Shown in pieces: positions 57,558-64,000 of a DNA stretch of 64,000 nucleotides. The notes below the pieces were generated by a model, which was not told the origin of the DNA, searched no databases, and saw only the letters and a program-made list of their open reading frames with translations. Origin of the DNA: Lentinus brumalis. Its lineage: Eukaryota > Basidiomycota > Agaricomycetes > Polyporales > Polyporaceae. Location: contig MARA01000012.1 of the NCBI GenBank assembly GCA_001792895.1, positions 248,001 to 312,000 of the forward strand, given 5' to 3'. The translations under genes were made by a program, and so were the position numbers. Position 1 is the stretch's first letter; every line of letters starts with the position of its first letter.

Positions 57558-58625
57558 TCATGCAAGAGCGTCGAGCGATCCGAGTTCGCGGTGCATTTCG
57601 TTGTCACACCGCAGACAGTCTGCGGTCGCGTTGTGTGGACGTTCCATTGCATCGTTGGTATAAACTCGGCTAGCGAATGATACGTCCAACTCCTCGACCA
57701 GTCCTTCCAATTCCTTCCACATATGCTCCCTCAGTTCCGGGGGCTCCCATTTCTGGTCGTCGATGTATGAGTCAGTGACCTCGCAAGCTATGGGTACCGA
57801 CAATTCCTCAAAAGACGATCCCGCACCGCTCTGTACCGCAACATCTCAGCGATTCTGCCGCAATAGGTATCAAAAAGACGGATCCGAGGCGTCGGCGGTC
57901 GGACGAACGAGGCCCTCGCGCCGGACGCGCCATCACTAACACATCCAAGGGCAGAAATGACTGGTCAATCAAGGGTTGCCAGTAGATGGAGAGTCTCGCA
58001 TCCGCGGACACAAGCACTCGCTGGTGTCCATCTCCCGACGATTCGGCCCCGTTCAGGATCGCGATGAGCCAGTGCCGAAAGTCCCAGCCCAGCATATCGC
58101 GCTGCACGAGCACGCAGAAGCTCGCAGAAGTATTCTGCGTCACCTTGACCGAAGCTTGGGGGTTTGTAGCTGTTGGTGCCATGTAGGATCAGGGCTGTGA
58201 CGGCATTGACGTTAGAGAATGCGGCGCTCAGGCCTTCTGCGCGTCCTGCCTGTCATGTTGGACATTGTCTCGGAGCCGTGCTTGGAGACGCGTGATCGTG
58301 GCCGCTGTACCGTAAATTGACCTTGACACGGTCTGCCCATACTGGTGGGCGGGAAGGATGTAGTCGGCAGCACGTCGAGACATGGCAGGTAGGAGGATAG
58401 GCGAGGCTGGCTAGTATCTCCTTCACGAGTGCAGATCGGCAGTCACGAATATGCAGGCGAGCGAGGCTCGAGTGGACCATGCGTTCGACGTCAGTGCCTT
58501 CAATTGCCATGGGATCACGTTTCGTTTGCAGGGCCGTGGTCAACGATAACATGAGTGTCTCGAGGACGCTTCTCTCGATGTCATGGGTTGTCTGGTAAGT
58601 ACAACTTAGAGTAGTACTTCGTGTA
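57558..58625 (-). pseudogene. Decayed F-box/LRR gene copy
   Basis: Several minus-strand reading frames line up in order with the C-terminal half of the F-box gene at 50780-52585. They are SSLARLHIRDCR...ASLAYPPTCHVS (58253-58552), HWLIAILNGAES (57808-58182), FDTYCGRIAEMLRYRA (a third frame near 57850), then FEELSVP...WKELEGLVEELDV (57558-57803). At least two frameshifts separate them and the N-terminal F-box is absent. It is a relic of a duplicated gene. Confidence 0.6.
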
Positions 58626-59816
58626 TTCCTGCAAAGTCATTTAACTCCTTTCCGTCATAATCGGCAGCTTCCTGACTTACAGCTGTTTGCGAAATGCTTG
58701 CTTTTTGAACTCCGACGACGCGCGCGCGCGAACAATGCGAATAAATACATAAATTACAGGCGAGGCCAATGCTTCACTTGCGCATCGTTCGAGGGATATG
58801 AACTCCACCAAAGCTCTTGTGCAAGTCCCTAGGGGTGTATACGTCGCTCACGAAGTTGAATGGAGTGCATAGCACATCCCGTTTGCGAGATACTACTGCC
58901 AGCTCACTAAATCAATGCTCTGATTCCACATGAGGTTATGGACGTTTCACTCTCCCAGTTCTAGCTGCAGTACTATTTAACACCAGGTTGCGTCTCTTCT
59001 GATGTTATTTGGTGGTCGGGATGGCTGCTGAAGCGTGATTACAGCGGGGAAGTTCCTGGCGGCCCTCGGCGCCTAATAGGGCATTCTCTAATGCGACACA
59101 TATGAGACGATCGTCTTCATTCACGGTCTCTATAGGCACTCGAAGTCGAGCATAATATGTAGGAAAGGATTCAAGGCCTTCGGATTAGGAGAAGCGGAGG
59201 TGAGCTCGCGGCATGAGCTGGTGACCAGCCTCAGTGCCGCCAGCGACAAAAGCTCTCCAGCTCACCCTCTAGCCATGCTTTACGGTTCGCGCAAGCTCGT
59301 AGACGATGCTCTAGCATATGTCAAAAGCCTTCGATCTCTGCATATGAAGATAAGGAACGTCTTACGAGCCCTCTGAAATCGTTCGAGTTTTTGTACGAGG
59401 CGCGCGTCCACAGTGCTGCAACCGCGGCCGACTTGAAGGGCCCGTTCCTCACTCATTTTCCAGCAGAATCGCTGCAACCTTCGCACACTGTTTGCTCATG
59501 ACTGCAGCTACCAGTCTATGTACTTCTTTCGACCTGAAGACTACTACGCCGGGTCTCATTGAATAAATGAATTGATCGTATTTGTTTGATTTTCTCGCGT
59601 CGCGTACTGGAGTGCTTGCACATTCTCTACGTTCACCTAAGAGAACAATCAATCATCTAATCTCACAACCTGCGATGAAGAACAACGATCCTGATACCAC
59701 GGCTGGGAGTAGTTGTAATTTAATACTGTTTGAACGGCCTATATAGCATACACAAACCAAGCCTGAACGTCACGGCCACCATCCCTCCCAGACGCGATTA
59801 TCAATCCAGAGTTTCA
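58626..59816. other. 1.19 kb without a recognised gene
   Basis: AT-richer than average, with only short ORFs (the longest is 67 codons at 59449-59652, minus) and no repeat or motif I recognise. It presumably holds 3' sequence of the HET gene and other untranscribed DNA. Confidence 0.45.
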
Positions 59817-62625
59817 TTATGCTGATGCGAGATCCTGGAAAGGGCCACGCCATAGATGGACGATAGGTCGTGCGACAAACATCAGTGCTTTAACAACGTA
59901 TGTGTAGAAGGATGCGCCGGTTGGCGTAACCGCGGTGGATGGCTCGCCAGCGACGATGACAGCGCTCGTGGTTGCCTGTCTAGCCTGGAGATGAGAGAGC
60001 GTGGCTTCCATGGTGTCGACTCGGGAAGACAGCGCGATATGTTGTGATGAGAGCTCAGCTATCTCATTCCGTATAGCGCTGTCCTCGCGTCGCAGTGCTT
60101 GGACCGCGTCTAGACTGGCGTATGGTGCATCCGCGCGGCGGCCGACAGATGGTTCAGCGCCTTCACAAGATGGCGCGGATGGGGCACTTAGGGTCGTTGG
60201 CTCAGGAGGTTGCGATGATAGATTGTCTGGAAGAAGAGAGTCTTGGCGAGTCCCTTCAGACAGCTCGCTGCGGGGCGTGTTGCCGCGCCCAGTCAGGGTT
60301 CGTCGACTGGCACGACCAGCTCTCCCAGGGGCCGTTTCTTCTTTGCCTTTGCCAACGACCTCTGGCGAGGGATGCTATGATACACATCGGCCATCAACAC
60401 CTGTCATCATAAACCGAAGCCCAGATCCTCACCGTGAGCTGAAGATGCTTGCGACCAATCAACTTGTTCAACCGAAGCGTGTTAGAAACCTCGACGGAGA
60501 GCCAGAGCACCCGGGGTGGGAGCGCTTCCGAACCTTCCAGAGGGCGGTCCAGCGCAATCCGTAAGATTCGCAGGTCAGACGCGGTTGTGTTTGGGGCAGC
60601 CTTGGAACGTATAATGAATTCGGCGTCGACCGGTGCGAATGCTCCTCTGGTGCTGAAGGCCTCGGAGTGAAACAGTGACGTGCGGCTACCTCTGTTGACG
60701 TCGGCAACAGGTGTTCCCTGTGATACACCGGGGGAAGAGCCGAGTGGAGGATCTCCGCGAGTGTCTTCGAGAGGAGGCAAGCTGTCCGATGATATGAAGT
60801 AGTCGACGCTTGCAACAGAAAAGCGTGCCTCGACATCCGGGTCCGGCGCCACCCCGAGCAGAGTAGTTCCAAGGGTGCTTGACATGCGTGCCCTTTGTCT
60901 TTTGAGGATTAGTTCTAGTCGAATAGTCGGAGGGGAGCTACTCGGCGAGGGCGTAAATGGGCGGTGGGAAGTCAGAGATGCGGCCAGGAGAATCTCGTCC
61001 GTTGGCGAACGCTGACACACAAGGGGAGCAGGGGTGAAGCCGAGCGCTTCCAACTGCTCCGTGCAGCGAGGGGAGAGTCGGAAGTCGGCCCCATCCTCCC
61101 CGTCCTTAGGCCAAAATAAGTTAGGGCTGCGCGACGGAGAGATCTCTGAAGGAGAAGGAGAAGTGATGCTGCGCTCCGGAGTAGCTGGGCCATGGTGGAG
61201 AAGGGAAACTCGGATAGGGTCTGACGAGAGATATTGAAGAGCCTCCGTCAACGCCTCTTTGGTCAGACGGATAGTGTGGTATGAGTCGTGCAAGTCGCGG
61301 CAGGGATTGTGCGTTCCGATACGAAGGCCTCGGCGATCGTCCGCTCCGGCTGGTGGCTTACACAGCGGAAGGGCAATGAGAGAACCGTTCTGGTCTTCGC
61401 ACTGGAGGAGGGCGAGCACGTGAGCGTGGCCGAGTCGCATACACGTCTCGCAGACCGGCTTCTTCCCCTTGACATGAACAAAGAAGAGCTGGAAGATCTG
61501 TGGGATTGAGGAAAGATCGATACACAAGACTTGCATTTCAATTCCTTGCGGTGTGAAGATGCTGTGTAGGGGTGGGACATCCTCCACCTTGCGTCCAAGG
61601 CGCGAGGCGAACTCTGCGGTAGACAGGGCGTTGACAGCCCCGGGGGCGAAAGGCCGCATGCCATAGTCAGTCCCGCCGGCGAATGGCCCGAAGTCTCGAG
61701 GTGAGCGAGCGAGGAGACCGAAGCTATGCGAGCTGCCTGGGGTAGTGTGTCTGGTGCAGGTGCTCAACGATGTCAAAGTGCGGTCGCGTCCCCATGCGAA
61801 GATGCTCTGGTCAGGGATGGTCCGCATAATCTCCTCTTGGAGTCGGAGGAAGGCATTGTGACCCTCTCCATAGATTGTAGGCATGTGTACGCTGAAGATT
61901 CCAAGAAGCGAATATGCTCGGTCCTCGACTCGCGTTGTTTGACGTGTGGCAGCCCACCCTATCCTCCGTGCGACTGCCACAGAGTCCAGAGTGGCGCGGC
62001 CGGTCAGAATGTCAAAGTCAACGCCAGTTATCTCCTCCAGGATGAATGCAAGTCCGAGCTTCGTACCCAGGAAGCGCCACGACTGCGTTAAGAACACTGC
62101 TCGCCTCGGCGCGACAAGTTCCTGCAGCGTCCAGCCCCGCGTATGCCATCTGCTCTTTTTGAAGTGCGAGTCGGAGTGATCGGGAACGTCACCGTCGGGT
62201 ACATCCTCGAGATAGACGTAGCATACATCTGCGAGTCGGTACCATTCGTACATGGAGTTGATCGCCTCGGAGAGCTCCGCGCTGCTGGACTTGTCGATGC
62301 AACAGGCGTCGTTCCAGATAAGCCGGTATCCCGCGTTTCGTGCGACCTCGCAGACACCCCTGATTTTGTCCGAGAGCCTGGGGTAAGAGAAGATGGTGGG
62401 CTCTGGGGCCTTGGAAGCATCACTGGTCGCGCCGGTGGAGGACGCAGGGCCCGAAAGGTTCTTTGCAGCTTCTACTTCGGCCTGGAGCGTCCGGATATCG
62501 TCAAAGGTCTGTTCACCGCCTTGCTTTGGGGAGCGCCAGGTGTGAGACAGGATGGCGTAAACGGCAGTATCTGGATTGTTCTCCCATACGAATTGGCCTG
62601 TATGTGTGTCCAAAAAGCGCGGCAT
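59817..62625 (-). CDS. HET-domain protein with coiled coil and C-terminal hydrophobic segment (916 aa)
   Basis: Exons 62625-60433 and 60374-59817; the 58-nt intron (acg|gtgagg ... catag|cat) joins in frame. Residues ~1-250 form a classical heterokaryon-incompatibility (HET) domain: VYAILSHTW, GYRLIWNDACCIDKSSSAEL, WYRLADVCYVYLED, SRWHTRGWTLQELVAPRRAVF and RVEDRAYSLLGIF...YGEG. The middle is S/P-rich. The second exon adds AVQALRREDSAIRNEIAEL, a predicted coiled coil, and near the end a hydrophobic segment YTYVVKALMFVARPIVHLW that could be a membrane anchor. In ascomycetes HET domains trigger cell death on non-self contact. Their basidiomycete roles are not settled, and the tail's function is inference. 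Confidence 0.87.
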
Positions 62626-64000
62626 CTTACTACATCGCACCGGGGAAACAATTACAGCTCATCCGTGCGTGAATGATAGTGGTCTGGAAGCTCACAATTG
62701 CACCGATTCAAGTGATGTGGACAAGAAAGATTCGTCGAGATAGAGGGGTCGAGGGGGGGAGAGCTTCGAGTTGCCAACTGGGGGTACGATGTGCTTCAGA
62801 TATATTGACAGCACACGCGGCGCCCTGCTCGTGGACATGCCGGGCATGAGAGTGACCTATGGATCGTGACACCGAAAATGACCTGTCATCCACCCCGCAG
62901 GGTCCAAAGATAACTGTTCGTCTGCGCTCACGAGCTGCCAGTGATTTTCATGTGAGACTCACATACTAGATCTGGCTGGACACCGTCCACCTAGTCGTTC
63001 GCACATTACATATATTCGGCTATTGATCTTCGCATCTTGCACCTGGAAATGTATGAGAAATGTCAGATTGCAGAGCCTAGCTTGGGCGCTATTGCGCGGC
63101 GACTCCGGAAGTACTTCGACATATTTCTATGACCTCTACCACGACCCAACCTTGTGCCAGATCCTACAGTGACGCTCCTGCCGTCCACCACGAGCTATCC
63201 TGCAAGCGTGTGCATGGGTGGTGAACATGAGCGTTCATATTTCATATTACTAATCCTGCTAACCGGCTGCAGTGCGCATGCAAGCGGACTTGCATCCTCC
63301 AAACAGGACATATGCAAGAACATCCACTGGCAATATGCACACATGCCGGCTGGCGGCAGCCAAATGATCTCCGCTCCGTCAGAACTGCGATGCAGAACGC
63401 AGGATGGCAAAGACCGGGTTGTCAACTTGAAGGCGACCGGCGTGCGCCAAATCCACTGAAGACCACGTTTGTCCGCGTACGGTACGAGCATAGGACAGGA
63501 ACTGACGCGACGTGCTGCAACAATGCGCGAAGGACGGAGCTGCGTCGGAGCAACCTAAGGACTAGGGATCGTACATGTGACTTACTTTCCGTATTGCCTC
63601 CGCACTCCCGCGAGCACCGCTACCAATTGTTCTCGTCGTGAAGCCCTCGAGCACATATTGTCATGCGAGCAGAGGACGTGCACACGAGGAAGAAGAAGAG
63701 CGCAGGAGGAGGAACTGGATCACTGCAGCCGTACTTGATGAACAATTGATGACTTACTTCAAGTTAACCGTGGGCAAGTAAGTATGCACCTTACATAATC
63801 ACCGTCCGTGCGAACTTGGAGCTTAAACTAAGCCCCTTACACGCTACTGTGAGCTTGAGCTCTAACCACATCCGTTTGGCGAGGTCTTGAAACATAAACT
63901 GCAAAGCGTAAGCTGAGAACGATTCGTGTGAAGTTATCTGAAATTTCACGTGTGTACAGCGCTCTGGAAGCAGTAAGTACCACTGCCAGAAGAACGGTGC
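62626..64000. other. 1.37 kb to the window edge without a recognised gene
   Basis: Contains the HET gene promoter. Short frames (63154-63459 plus, 63195-63491 minus) overlap each other and have no recognisable motif. The segment 63595-63715 resembles the SUV3 upstream sequence 56520-56640. Confidence 0.4.

Noticed and set aside
1..64000. Transposase, reverse transcriptase or integrase genes
   Set aside because: I looked for typical motifs in the long frames and found none; the cassette copies keep introns and show no terminal inverted repeats that I could see.

Overview
The window looks like nuclear DNA of an agaricomycete fungus, most likely a wood-decay polypore. The evidence is that genes are cut by many 45-65 nt GT-AG introns, and that the gene content includes families expanded in that group: F-box/LRR-like genes, a DUF6533 membrane protein, a DUF6697-type protein and a HET-domain gene. 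Coding GC is moderately high and there are no operons or bacterial signals. The assignment to Polyporales is inference.

Layout. 1-13.2 kb is an accessory region: the tail of an F-box gene, then two tandem copies of a two-gene cassette. Each cassette has a pepsin-fold (A1-like) acid protease gene leftward and an unrelated F-box-like/LRR gene rightward from a shared 0.6-0.8 kb intergenic region. 14.0-35.6 kb is mostly conserved housekeeping: eIF2A, CDC73 (Paf1 complex), an F-box gene, an MFS drug:H+ antiporter, a truncated F-box copy, ATG15 lipase, RFT1, a conserved basidiomycete gene of unknown function, and a GH5 steryl-glucosidase. At 36.3-41.8 kb the same protease/F-box cassette appears a third time, inverted. 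42-64 kb mixes F-box genes and fragments, a DUF6533 membrane protein, an OPA3-like gene, a DUF6697-type gene, a secreted low-complexity protein, SUV3 mitochondrial helicase, mitochondrial ribosomal protein mS33, a decayed F-box gene and a HET-domain gene.

How genes relate. Several housekeeping genes are in divergent pairs with short shared promoters: eIF2A/CDC73, ATG15/RFT1, OPA3/DUF6697, and SUV3/mS33. The last pair is two mitochondrial gene-expression genes flanking a CTTA microsatellite. The most unusual element is the thrice-repeated protease + F-box cassette. The F-box copies keep identical 201-nt and 979-nt exons. The protease copies share about 12 exons, a DTG/DSG pair of pepsin-type motifs, a long disordered N-terminus and no visible signal peptide.

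Caveat. Several otherwise intact genes need one extra base to stay in frame, usually inside a run of C. That could be pseudogenisation or homopolymer error in the assembly. Exon ends come from reading splice signals and comparing paralogues within the window; they are not verified with transcripts.
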